Notes under the pieces: generated by a model | Database searches by the model: none | What the model was told of the DNA's origin: nothing | Seen by the model: the letters and a program-made list of their open reading frames with translations, nothing else | In this document: piece by piece, positions 33,185 through 41,106 of the stretch | How positions within the stretch are numbered: position 1 is the first letter of the stretch | Layout of the letters: each line of letters starts with the position of its first letter | Translations under genes and position numbers: made by a program | Assembly: GCA_016790515.1 (NCBI GenBank) | Contig: JAEUOY010000129.1 | Coordinates: 1 to 47,187 of the forward strand | Length of the DNA: 47,187 nucleotides | From: Burkholderiaceae bacterium | GTDB taxonomy: Bacteria > Pseudomonadota > Gammaproteobacteria > Burkholderiales > Burkholderiaceae_C | Reading direction: 5' to 3'

Positions 33185-34015
33185 TCAGCGGGTCAGCCCG
33201 CGCCGCGCGCCATAGCTCAGCGCGTCGACCAGCGCGACCAGCAGCAGCATCGCGCCGAGGATCGTCGCGGTCTTGCCCATGTGGAACAGGCCCATGTGGA
33301 AGGCCAGCAGCTGGCCCAGCCCGCCGGCGCCGACGACGCCCAGCACCGCGGCGGCGCGGATGTTGTTCTCCCAGCGGTACAGCGTGTAGCTGACCAGCTG
33401 CGGCAGCACCTGCGGCAGCGTGGCGTACAGCAGCACCGGCAGCACGCCGACGCCCTGCGCGCGCAGCGCGGCCGCCGGGCCGGGCGGCGCGTTCTCGAGG
33501 CTTTCGGCGAACAGCCGGCCGAGCACGCCGGTGGTGTGCACGGCCAGCGCCAGCGTGCCGGCAAAGGGCCCCAGCCCGGCCGAGATCAGCAGCAGTCCGG
33601 CCCAGACCAGCTCGGGCACCGCGCGCAACGCGTTCAGCAGCCAGCGGGTCGGCGCGCGGCCGCGTGCGGCGTCGCCGGCATGCCGCCGGCTGGCCGGCAG
33701 CGCCAGCAGCAGGCCAGCCGCCGCGGCCAGCAGCGTGCCCAGCGCCGACATCGCCAGCGTCTCCCAGGTCGCCGCCAGCAGCTGGCGCAGGAAGGCCGGC
33801 GAGGTGTCGGGCGGGAAGAACTCGGCGACGAAGCGGCCCATGCTGCGCGCTGAGTCGGCCGACAGGAACTGCGCCCACTGCAGGTCCAGGCTCCAGAAGC
33901 TGGCGACCACCAGCCCGATCGCGGCCAGCGTGAACCAGCTGGCGCGGCAGCGTGCGTCGAAGATCGGCGGCGGCAGCCTGTACGGCGGATTCGTGGCCTG
34001 GCGCGGGCGTGTCAT
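33185..34015 (-). CDS. PhnE-type ABC transporter permease, second subunit
   Basis: The 276-residue inner-membrane protein has about six helices and the binding-protein-dependent permease loop region (ALRAQGVGVLPVLLYATLP with an EAA-like segment ESLENAPPG). RAVPELVWAGLLLISAGLGPFAGTLAL and YRWENNIRAAAVLGVVGAGGLGQLL are diagnostic of PhnE relatives. It is the last gene of the phnD-C-E-E-like operon, starting 4 nt after the first permease ends, and presumably forms a heterodimer with it. The likely substrate is discussed under the binding protein. Confidence 0.88.
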   Translation of the reverse strand: MTRPRQATNPPYRLPPPIFDARCRASWFTLAAIGLVVASFWSLDLQWAQFLSADSARSMGRFVAEFFPPDTSPAFLRQLLAATWETLAMSALGTLLAAAAGLLLALPASRRHAGDAARGRAPTRWLLNALRAVPELVWAGLLLISAGLGPFAGTLALAVHTTGVLGRLFAESLENAPPGPAAALRAQGVGVLPVLLYATLPQVLPQLVSYTLYRWENNIRAAAVLGVVGAGGLGQLLAFHMGLFHMGKTATILGAMLLLVALVDALSYGARRGLTR

Positions 34016-34019
34016 GCGG

Positions 34020-34880
34020 TCATCCCAGGCGCTCGCGCAGCCCGCTGCTGATGCGGTCGGACAGCGCCACCAGCGCGACGAAGACGGCCAGCATCGTCAG
34101 CACCTCGCCGCCGTTGAACATCTTCATCGAGCTGTCCATCTGCTGGCCCAGGCCGCCGGCGCCGACGAAGCCCAGCACCACCGAGCTGCGGATCGCGCAT
34201 TCCCAGCGGTAGACGGTGTAGCTGGTCAGCTCGGCGGCGTTCTGCGGCAGCAGGCCGTAGGCGAAGGCCTGCAGCCGCGACGCGCCGTTGCGCAGCAGCG
34301 TCTCGGTGGCATGGGTCTCGCCGCTTTCGAGGATCTCGCCGTAGACCTTGCCGAGCATGCCGCCGTAGGTCAGCGCGATCGCCAGCACGCCGGCGGTGGG
34401 GCCCAGACCGACCACCCGCACGAAGACCAGCGCCCAGACCAGCTCGGGCACGCTGCGCAGCACGATCAGCAGCCAGCGCAGCGCCTGGCGCAGCCAGAAG
34501 GCGCCAAGCGCCATGCGGCCCGACAGCGCCGAGATCGACAGCACGCGGGTCGACAGCAGCGTCAGCGGCAGCGCGATCGCCAGCGCCAGCGTCATGCCGG
34601 CGGTGGCGATCGCCACCGTGCGCCAGGCCTCGCGCGCCACCAGCGCCAGGAAATCGGGCGCATGCGCCGGCGGCAGGAAGCTGGCGAGGAAGCGGCCGGT
34701 GACCTTCAGGCTCTGCGGCTCGAACAGCACCCAGGGCCTGAACTCGGTGGCGACGAAAAGCGGCGCCAGCAGCACCGCCGCGGCGCCGCACCAGAACAGC
34801 CGGCCGAGCCAGGCCGGGTCGTGGTCCGGCGCTCTGTCCGGTGAACGACGCGGCGGCGGTCGCAGCGCGACGGTGTTCAT
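34020..34880 (-). CDS. PhnE-type ABC transporter permease, first subunit
   Basis: The 286-residue permease has an N-terminal cytoplasmic arm, about six membrane helices and the family strings VLRSVPELVWALVFVRVVGLGP, GKVYGEILESGETHATETLLR (EAA loop) and YRWECAIRSSVVLGFVGAGGLGQQM. It starts 8 nt after the ATPase gene and is paralogous to the permease that follows, giving a two-permease importer. Phosphonate and phosphite importers share this layout, so the family name does not define the substrate. Confidence 0.88.
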   Translation of the reverse strand: MNTVALRPPPRRSPDRAPDHDPAWLGRLFWCGAAAVLLAPLFVATEFRPWVLFEPQSLKVTGRFLASFLPPAHAPDFLALVAREAWRTVAIATAGMTLALAIALPLTLLSTRVLSISALSGRMALGAFWLRQALRWLLIVLRSVPELVWALVFVRVVGLGPTAGVLAIALTYGGMLGKVYGEILESGETHATETLLRNGASRLQAFAYGLLPQNAAELTSYTVYRWECAIRSSVVLGFVGAGGLGQQMDSSMKMFNGGEVLTMLAVFVALVALSDRISSGLRERLG

Positions 34881-34888
34881 CGCGAGGA

Positions 34889-35725
34889 TCAGCGGCAGTG
34901 CATCACCACCGGCGCCGGTGCGGCAGGCGCGGAATCGGCAGCGCTCGCCGCGGCCTCGCCGCGCAGTTCGTGCTCATGCTGGGCGTACAGCGCGGCCAGG
35001 TGGGCGCGCGAGACCTGCGACGCCGGCAGGTCGAAGGCCAGCTGTCCGTCGCGCAGCCCGACGATGCGCGGAAAGTGCGCCAGCGCCATGTCGACCTGGT
35101 GCAGCGTGGCCACCAGCGTGATGCCTCGCTCGTGCGCCTGCCGCACCAGCGTGCCCAGCGCCTGCGCGGCGCGGGCCGGGTCCAGCGCCGACAGCGGCTC
35201 GTCGACCAGCCAAAGCCGCGCCGGCGCCAGCAGCGCGCGCGCCAGCCCGACGCGCTGGCGCTCGCCGCCGGAGAGCCGGTCGACGCGTTCGAACAGCTTG
35301 TCGGCGAGGTCGAAATGGTCCAGCGCCTCGTGCGCGGCCGGGATGTCGTGCGGGTAGAACAGCGAGCGCAGGCTGGCCCACAGCCCCATCGCCGGCAGCC
35401 GGCCGGCCAGCACCGCGGTGACCACGCGCTGGCGCGGCGGCAGCGGCGGCACCTGCGGCGCCAGGAACAGCCGGCCGCGCAGGCGCTGCAACGCGCGCCG
35501 CGGCAATGTCCAGGGATCTTGCCCGTCGATCTGCAGCGCACCGGCCGACGGCGGCATCGCGCCGGCCAGCACCTGCAGCAGCGTCGTCTTGCCGGCGCCC
35601 GAGGGCCCGATCACCGCCACCTGCTCGCCCGCGGCGACGGCCAGCGCCAGCCCGCGCAGCGCCGCCGCGCTGCCGGCGCGGGCAGCCGGGTGGCGCGCCC
35701 ACAGCGCGTCGGTCTGCAGCTTCAC
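34889..35725 (-). CDS. PhnC-type ABC transporter ATP-binding protein
   Basis: I choose the GTG at 35725, 13 nt after the binding-protein stop, because it begins at the usual domain edge (VKLQTDALWARHP); an ATG at 35818 would lie inside the upstream gene. The 278-residue ATPase has Walker A GPSGAGKTT, signature LSGGERQRVGLARALLA, Walker B LWLVDEPLSALDP and H-loop ATLHQVD. The C terminus carries an extra Ala/His tail ending VVMHCR. It powers the PhnE-type permeases. Confidence 0.9.
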   Translation of the reverse strand: MKLQTDALWARHPAARAGSAAALRGLALAVAAGEQVAVIGPSGAGKTTLLQVLAGAMPPSAGALQIDGQDPWTLPRRALQRLRGRLFLAPQVPPLPPRQRVVTAVLAGRLPAMGLWASLRSLFYPHDIPAAHEALDHFDLADKLFERVDRLSGGERQRVGLARALLAPARLWLVDEPLSALDPARAAQALGTLVRQAHERGITLVATLHQVDMALAHFPRIVGLRDGQLAFDLPASQVSRAHLAALYAQHEHELRGEAAASAADSAPAAPAPVVMHCR

Positions 35726-35738
35726 GGGAAGCCGGCCT

Positions 35739-36611
35739 TCAGAGCAGCCCGGCCGAGCGCGCCGCGGCCTCGATGCCCTTGTAGTTGTCGGCCTGCGTCG
35801 GCACGAAGCGGGTGGCACGCTGCAGGTCGAGGATCTCCTTGCCCTCGGCGCTGTCGCGGCTCAGCGCCAGGAAGGCCTGGCGCAGCTTCTCGCGCAGCGC
35901 GGCGGGCATCTCGGCGTGCACGGTCCAGTTGTAGTCGTAGTACGGCGGCGTGGTGTAGACGACCCGCACCTGGGCCGGGTCGACCTTCTTGTCGGCGACG
36001 AACTTGTCCCACACCGAGATGTTCAGCGCCCCGCCCTGCACCTTGCCCGAGGCCACCGCGGCGATCGTCGCGTCGTGCGCGCCGCTGTAGGCGACGCGGC
36101 GGAAATCCTTCTCGGGGACGATGCCGGCGGCGAGCAGGAAGCTGCGCGGCATCAGGTGGCCCGAGGTGCTGCTCTGCGCGCCGAAGCTGAGGTCCTTGCC
36201 CTTCAGGTCGGCCAGCGCCTTGACTGCCGGGTCGCTGGTGATGAAGACCGAGCGGAACTTCTCGTCCTCCTCGCGCTGCACCAGCGGGATCACCTTGCCG
36301 CCCGACCGAACATTCGCCTGCACGAAGGTGAAGCCGCCGAACCAGGCCAGGTCGACTTTCTTGTTGACCAGCGCCTCGACCGACGCGGCGTAATCGGTCA
36401 CCGGCGTGTACTCGACCTTCATGCCCAGCTTGCCCTCCAGGTACTTGACCAGCGGGCCGGCCTTGCGCGCCAGCTCTGTCGGCGATTCGTCGGGGATCGC
36501 GGTGACGCGGAACACGCCCTGGGCCTGCGCCGGGTTGCCGAAGGCAAGCAGCGCGCAGGCCAGCAGCGATGACAGCACGCACACGGCGCGCCGGGACGAC
36601 GGACGGAACAT
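35739..36611 (-). CDS. PhnD-type periplasmic binding protein, putative selenium-oxyanion importer
   Basis: The ATG at 36611 has AGGAG upstream and gives 290 residues with a signal peptide cleaved near AQA (28-30). The mature protein is a PhnD-family solute receptor: AIPDESPTELARKAGPLVKYLE, VTDYAASVEALVNKKVDLAW, SSTSGHLMPRSFL, RVAYSGAHDATIAAVASGKV, YTTPPYYDYNWTVHAEMP and the end YKGIEAAARSAGLL. From memory these strings match the clade proposed by genome context to bind selenate or a related selenium oxyanion rather than phosphonate. Its divergent neighbour is the egtD/sen/selD locus, which supports that reading. Phosphonate or phosphite remain alternatives. It is the first gene of its operon. 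Confidence 0.82.
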   Translation of the reverse strand: MFRPSSRRAVCVLSSLLACALLAFGNPAQAQGVFRVTAIPDESPTELARKAGPLVKYLEGKLGMKVEYTPVTDYAASVEALVNKKVDLAWFGGFTFVQANVRSGGKVIPLVQREEDEKFRSVFITSDPAVKALADLKGKDLSFGAQSSTSGHLMPRSFLLAAGIVPEKDFRRVAYSGAHDATIAAVASGKVQGGALNISVWDKFVADKKVDPAQVRVVYTTPPYYDYNWTVHAEMPAALREKLRQAFLALSRDSAEGKEILDLQRATRFVPTQADNYKGIEAAARSAGLL

Positions 36612-36652
36612 TGGAGGGACTCCTGGTGATTGGCCGCAAGGGCCGACGGTGC

Positions 36653-36701
36653 GCCACTCTATACGGCTATGCGGCGATGCGTCCCGCGCTGATAGAGTGG
36701 C
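36653..36701. promoter_or_regulatory. 10-bp inverted repeat in the divergent importer/egtD promoter region
   Basis: GCCACTCTAT (36653-36662) and ATAGAGTGGC (36692-36701) are exact inverted copies separated by 29 nt, inside the 110-bp region between the divergent starts of the binding protein (36611) and egtD (36722). A site placed symmetrically between two divergent genes suggests co-regulation or mirrored promoter elements. The right arm lies 21 nt before the chosen egtD start, which argues against a longer egtD reading frame. Confidence 0.5.
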
Positions 36702-36721
36702 CGCGCCCACCGCGCAGCCCG

Positions 36722-37684
36722 ATGAAGTCCCCGCAGTTCCTGCAGTTGCACCGCCCCGACGACCGCGCGCTGGCCGCCGGGGCCGCCGCCGGCCTGCTGG
36801 CGCGCCCGGCGCAGGTGTCGCCCAAGTTCTTCTACGACGCGCTGGGCTCGCGGCTGTTCGACGCGATCACCGAGCTGGCCGAGTACTACCCCACCCGCAC
36901 CGAGGCGGCGATCTTCGAGCGCCACGGCGCGGCGATCGCCCAGGCCGCGCTGGCCGCCACCGGCGCCCAGCCGGTGCTGGTCGATCTGGGCGCGGGCAAC
37001 TGCGCGAAGGCGGCGCGGCTGTTCGGCGCGCTGGCACCGCGGCGCTACGTGGCGGTGGACATCGCGGCGGACTTCCTGCGGCAGTCACTGCAGCAGCTTC
37101 AGCAGGCCCATCCGCTGATCGCGATGCTGGGCCTGGGGCTGGACTTCTCGATGCGGCTGGAACTGCCGGCCGACACCGTCAGCGGCCCGGCGCTGGTGTT
37201 CTACCCCGGCTCCAGCATCGGCAACTTCGCGCCGGACGGCGCGCTGCGCCTGCTGCGCGAGGCGCGCGAGGTCGCCGCCGGCGGCGCGCTGCTGATCGGC
37301 GCCGACCTGGTCAAGCCCACCGCGCTGCTGGAGGCCGCCTACGACGACGACCTGGGCGTCACCGCGGCCTTCAACCTGAACCTGCTGAAGCACCTGAACC
37401 GGCTGCTGGGCGCCGATTTCGACGTGCGCGGCTGGCGCCATCTCGCCTGCTTCGACGCCGAGGCCTCGCGCATCGAGATGCACCTGGAGGCGCGCGGCGC
37501 GACCACCGTGCGCTGGCCGGGCGGCGAGCGCGCGTTCCGGCCGGGCGAACGCATCCACACCGAGAACTCGTACAAGTGGACGCCCGAGGGCTTCGGCGCG
37601 CTGCTGCGCCGGGCCGGCTTCGAGCGGCTGCAGGTCTGGACCGACCCGAAGGGCTGGTTCGGCGTGTGGCTGGCCTGCGATTAG
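36722..37684 (+). CDS. egtD: L-histidine N-alpha-methyltransferase
   Basis: The 320-residue SAM-dependent enzyme trimethylates histidine to hercynine, the precursor of ergothioneine and selenoneine. Family features are SPKFFYDALGSRLFDAITEL, EYYPTRTEAAIF, LVDLGAGNCAKAARL (SAM site), YVAVDIAADFL, FYPGSSIGNF, GADLVKP and the C-terminal HTENSYKWTPEGF. Upstream in-frame ATGs exist, but 36722 gives the family N terminus (MKSPQFLQLHRP). Its last bases overlap the convergent senA-like pseudogene by 4 nt. It is intact and should supply hercynine to EgtB encoded downstream. Confidence 0.95.
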   Translation: MKSPQFLQLHRPDDRALAAGAAAGLLARPAQVSPKFFYDALGSRLFDAITELAEYYPTRTEAAIFERHGAAIAQAALAATGAQPVLVDLGAGNCAKAARLFGALAPRRYVAVDIAADFLRQSLQQLQQAHPLIAMLGLGLDFSMRLELPADTVSGPALVFYPGSSIGNFAPDGALRLLREAREVAAGGALLIGADLVKPTALLEAAYDDDLGVTAAFNLNLLKHLNRLLGADFDVRGWRHLACFDAEASRIEMHLEARGATTVRWPGGERAFRPGERIHTENSYKWTPEGFGALLRRAGFERLQVWTDPKGWFGVWLACD

Positions 37685-38361
37685 GTCGCGCAGCTTCGAA
37701 ACCCCGCCGGCACGTCGTTGCGATGGGCCGCGACGAAGTCGAGGTAGTGCGGGTGGCGCAGGCGCGGCTGGGTCATGAACGACGCGCCGCGCAGCACCGG
37801 CCGGCCGTCGAACCAGGGCGCCGAGTCATCGCCGCCGGGGTGTGGGCGAAAGCCCGGATACGGCGCAAACGGACTCGCGGTCCACTCCCAGACCTGCCCC
37901 CAGCGGAAGCCATCCGGCCGACCGATCGCCGCGCGCTCCCGTTCGGCCTCGGTCGGCAGGCGGCGGCCGGCCCAGCGGCACCAGGCCTCGGCCTCGAAGC
38001 CGCTCAGGTGGCAAGCCGCCTCGTCCAGCGGCCGCCGGCGCGGGCCCTCGGGGTCGGCACGCCAGCCCTGCCGCCAGGCCAGGAAACGCGCCAGCCAGCA
38101 GTCCTGGAACCGGCCGACGTGGCCCAGCTCCCACAGCGGCGGGTTCGGCTCGGCGCGCAGCGGCACCTGCAGTCCGGGCAGCGCTCGCTCGTAACGCGCG
38201 AACAGCGCCGGCGTGTCGGCACGTGACGCGGCCAGCGCGGCCGCCAGCGCGCCCGGCGTCGACGGGCGGGCCTGGGCGGCGGCTGGGGGTATGCTGGACG
38301 GGTTCCAACCGGGGTCAAACGGATCGGACCGACGTCGGGGGCGCCACCGTGGCGCCGCCAT
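37681..38361 (-). pseudogene. senA: senA-like selenoneine synthase remnant with internal deletion
   Basis: The open frame encodes 226 residues, about half the length I expect for SenA/EgtB-type proteins. The N-terminal piece of the DinB-like domain is recognisable (LWELGHVGRFQDCWLARFLAWR) and runs directly into the C-terminal FGE-sulfatase part (DEAACHLSGFEAEAWCRWAG, LPTEAERERAAIG, GASFMTQPRLRHPHY, AHRNDVPAGFRSC). The intervening region with the second iron-binding His motif (HExxH-like) is missing, and tryptophans conserved in relatives are replaced (HVGRF for HxGWF, LSGFEA for LSWFEA, EAERERA for EAEWERA). No stop interrupts the frame. I infer a non-functional remnant; a shortened protein with a new role cannot be excluded. 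Confidence 0.7.
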
Positions 38362-38400
38362 CGCGGTTGCCGACATCTCTGCCAGATCAGCGCAGCCGCC

Positions 38401-39693
38401 ATGCTTCCAGCCATCGATGGGTCCCCGGCCGAGCTGGCCCGCCGCTACCGGTCGGTGCGCGCGGCCACGCTGGCGCTGACCGCGCCGCTGAGCGAGGCCG
38501 ACGCGCAGGCGCAGAGCATGACCGACGCCAGCCCGGCCAAATGGCACCTGGCGCACACCACCTGGTTCTTCGAGACGCTGGTGCTCGAACGCTTCGAGCC
38601 CGGTTTCCGGCCGCACCAGGGCGCCTACCGGATGCTGTTCAACAGCTACTACAACGCGATCGGCCAACCCGCGCAGCGTTCGCAGCGCGGGCTGATCACG
38701 CGGCCGGGACTGGCCGAGGTGCTCGCCTACCGCCGCGCGGTCGACGAACGCGTGCAGGCGCTGCTGGGCGGCGACCCGGGCGCGACCGCGCTGTCGCTGC
38801 TGACGCTGGGCCTGCACCATGAGCAGCAGCACCAGGAGCTGATCCTCACCGACCTGCTGCACCTGCTGTCGTGCCACCCGCTGCTGCCGGCCTACCGCCC
38901 GGCGCCGGCGCCGGCCGTGGGCGGCGCGGTGCCGCTGTCGTGGATCGCGAACGAGGGCGGGCTGGTCGAGATCGGCCATGGCGGCGCCGGCTTTGTGTTC
39001 GACAACGAACAGCCGCGCCACCGCCAGTGGCTGGCGCCCTACGCGCTGGCCAACCGGCTGGTGACGCAGGGCGAGTGGGCCGACTTCGTCGCCGACGGCG
39101 GCTACCGCGAGCCGCGCTGGTGGCTGGCCGCCGGCTGGGACTGGCTGCGCACGCATCGCATCGAGCATCCGCTGTACTGGCAGCGCGACGGCGCCGGCCT
39201 CTGGCAGGTGTTCTCGCTGCGGGGCCTGCAGCCGCTGCAGCGCGAGCGCCCGGTGGTGCAGGTGAGCCTGTACGAGGCCGATGCGTTCGCCGCCTGGTCG
39301 GCCGCGCAGTCGGGGCTGCCGCTGCGGCTGCCGACCGAAGCCGAATGGGAGCATGCCGCCGCGCCGCTCGCCCCGGCCGGCCTGGCCGAGGGCAACCTGC
39401 TCGACGACGACCGGCTCGAGCCGCAGCCGGCGGCCGATCGGCCGGGCCTGCAGCAGCTGTTCGGCGACGTCTGGGAATGGACGCGCAGCGCCTACGCGCC
39501 CTACCCCGGCTTCCGGCCCTGGGACGGCGCGGTCGGCGAATACAACGGCAAGTTCATGGCCAACCAGGTCGTGCTGCGTGGCGGCTCCTGCGCGACGCCG
39601 CGATCGCACCTGCGCGCCAGCTACCGCAACTTCTTCCCGACCGACGCGCGCTGGCAGTTCAGCGGCCTGCGCCTGGCCTGCGACGCGGCGTGA
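38401..39693 (+). CDS. egtB: ergothioneine biosynthesis protein EgtB (hercynine oxygenase)
   Basis: The 430-residue non-haem iron enzyme joins hercynine to a thiol donor as a sulfoxide. The DinB-like N-terminal domain shows DASPAKWHLAHTTWFFETLV (H49/H52) and LHHEQQHQELILTDLL (H140, H144, E146), which hold the iron ligands. The FGE-sulfatase domain follows with NRLVTQGEWADF, LRLPTEAEWEHAA, DVWEWTRSAYAPYPGF, NGKFMANQVVLRGGSCATP and YRNFFPTDARWQFSGLRLAC. All signature residues look intact, in contrast to the senA-like remnant 40 nt away on the other strand. Its stop overlaps a GTG that opens the senB-like fragment. Confidence 0.95.
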   Translation: MLPAIDGSPAELARRYRSVRAATLALTAPLSEADAQAQSMTDASPAKWHLAHTTWFFETLVLERFEPGFRPHQGAYRMLFNSYYNAIGQPAQRSQRGLITRPGLAEVLAYRRAVDERVQALLGGDPGATALSLLTLGLHHEQQHQELILTDLLHLLSCHPLLPAYRPAPAPAVGGAVPLSWIANEGGLVEIGHGGAGFVFDNEQPRHRQWLAPYALANRLVTQGEWADFVADGGYREPRWWLAAGWDWLRTHRIEHPLYWQRDGAGLWQVFSLRGLQPLQRERPVVQVSLYEADAFAAWSAAQSGLPLRLPTEAEWEHAAAPLAPAGLAEGNLLDDDRLEPQPAADRPGLQQLFGDVWEWTRSAYAPYPGFRPWDGAVGEYNGKFMANQVVLRGGSCATPRSHLRASYRNFFPTDARWQFSGLRLACDAA

Positions 39694-39950
39694 CCGACCG
39701 CTGGCGCGGCGGCACGCCGGTGATCGCCTCGCGCATCGACGGCAACCTGGGCCTGCTCGGCGACGACTGGCCGGCGACCTTCCCGGTCGGCGACGATGCC
39801 GCCCTGGCGGCGCAGTTGCTGAGCGCGCGCGACGATCCGGCTATGCTGCCGGGTCTGTGCGACCGCGCGGCGCGGCGCGCGCCGCTGTTCACCGCCGAGG
39901 CCGAGGCCGCCGCGCCGCGCCGCATCGCCGGCGGGCTGCTGCCGGCCTGA
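39690..39950 (+). pseudogene. senB: C-terminal fragment of a senB-like selenosugar synthase (GT4 glycosyltransferase)
   Basis: From a GTG overlapping the egtB stop, 86 residues remain. RWRGGTPVIASRIDGNLGLLGDDWP and FPVGDDAALAAQLLSARDDP match the end of GT4-type glycosyltransferases, where the donor-binding and C-terminal helices lie. The N-terminal acceptor domain and most of the donor domain are absent. SenB makes a selenosugar from a UDP-sugar and selenophosphate in selenoneine synthesis; its place between a senA remnant and selD/senC supports the assignment. The fragment cannot be an active glycosyltransferase. The preserved start overlap means it may still be translated. Confidence 0.7.
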
Positions 39951-39965
39951 TCCTGGAGACCGACC

Positions 39966-41042
39966 ATGAATGCCCCCGAGACGCTGGCGCAGTGTCCCGC
40001 CGAACCCCGCCTGACCTCGCTGTCGCACGGCGGCGGCTGCGGCTGCAAGATCGCCCCCGGGGTGTTGTCCGAGATCCTGAAGGGCACCGCGGCGATGCCG
40101 ATGCCCAGGGAACTGCTGGTCGGCATCGAGACCGCCGACGACGCCGCGGTGTACCAGCTCAACGACGAGCAGGCGCTGATCGCGACCACCGATTTCTTCA
40201 TGCCGATCGTCGACGACCCGTTCGACTTCGGCCGCATCGCCGCGACCAACGCGATCAGCGACGTCTACGCGATGGGCGGCCGGCCGATCCTGGCGCTGGC
40301 GCTGGTCGGCATGCCGATCAATGTGCTGTCGGTCGCGACGATCGCCAAGGTGCTCGAAGGCGGGGCAGCGGTCTGCCGTGCGGCCGGCATCCCGGTCGCC
40401 GGCGGCCACACGATCGATTCGGTCGAGGCGATCTACGGCCTGGTCGCACTGGGGCTGGTGCACCCGAAGCGGGTCAAGCGCAACGCCGATGCGAAGCCGG
40501 GCGACCTGCTGGTGCTGGGCAAGCCGCTGGGCGTCGGCGTGATGAGCGCGGCACTGAAGAAGGGCGAGCTCGATGCCGCCGGCTACGCCCGGATGATCGC
40601 CACGACGACGAAGCTGAACACGCCCGGCCCGGACCTGGCCGAACTGCCCGGGGTGCATGCGATCACCGACGTGACCGGCTTCGGCCTGGCCGGCCATGCG
40701 CTGGAGATGGCGCGCGGCGCCGGCTGCGAGACGCAGATCGACTGGCGCTCGGTACCGTTGCTGGCTGGCACGCGCGCGCTCGCGGCGCAGGGTTTCGTCA
40801 CCGGTGCCTCGGGCCGCAACTGGACCGGCTACGGCGCCGACGTGACGCTGCCGACCGGCTTCGCGGCCGAGGACCAGGCGCTGCTGAGCGACCCGCAGAC
40901 CAGCGGCGGCCTGCTGGTGGCCTGCGACCCGACCGTCGTCGATGCGGTGCTGGCGATCTTCCAGCGCCACGGCTTCGAGCAGGCGGCGGTGGTCGGGCGC
41001 GTGACCGCGGCCAGCGGCAGACCGGGCCTGCGGGTCGGCTGA
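39966..41042 (+). CDS. selD: selenophosphate synthetase (selenide, water dikinase; SelD/SenC)
   Basis: The 358-residue enzyme makes selenophosphate from selenide and ATP. The N-terminal active site SHGGGCGCKIAPGV has Cys25 and Lys28 at the positions of E. coli C17 and K20. ETADDAAVYQLND, TTDFFMPIVDDPFDFGRIAATNAISDVYAMGGRP, AGGHTIDSVE, MTDVTGFG-like ITDVTGFGLAGHALEM and LLSDPQTSGGLL follow. Length and motifs are normal, so it is active by appearance. By position it is the senC of a sen cluster, but it can equally serve selenocysteine or selenouridine synthesis, which would explain why it stays intact while senA and senB decay. Confidence 0.95.
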   Translation: MNAPETLAQCPAEPRLTSLSHGGGCGCKIAPGVLSEILKGTAAMPMPRELLVGIETADDAAVYQLNDEQALIATTDFFMPIVDDPFDFGRIAATNAISDVYAMGGRPILALALVGMPINVLSVATIAKVLEGGAAVCRAAGIPVAGGHTIDSVEAIYGLVALGLVHPKRVKRNADAKPGDLLVLGKPLGVGVMSAALKKGELDAAGYARMIATTTKLNTPGPDLAELPGVHAITDVTGFGLAGHALEMARGAGCETQIDWRSVPLLAGTRALAAQGFVTGASGRNWTGYGADVTLPTGFAAEDQALLSDPQTSGGLLVACDPTVVDAVLAIFQRHGFEQAAVVGRVTAASGRPGLRVG

Positions 41043-41106
41043 CCGGCCGGGAACGGCGAGTGCATCGGGCCTGGTGAGGCATGACGACATCGAGACTGGA
41101 GCGAGG

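Noticed and set aside
37681-39609. 642-codon minus-strand frame ending at the senA-like remnant
   Set aside because: Only the last 226 codons resemble a protein family; the upstream part is antisense to the intact egtB and is an artefact of GC-rich codon use.
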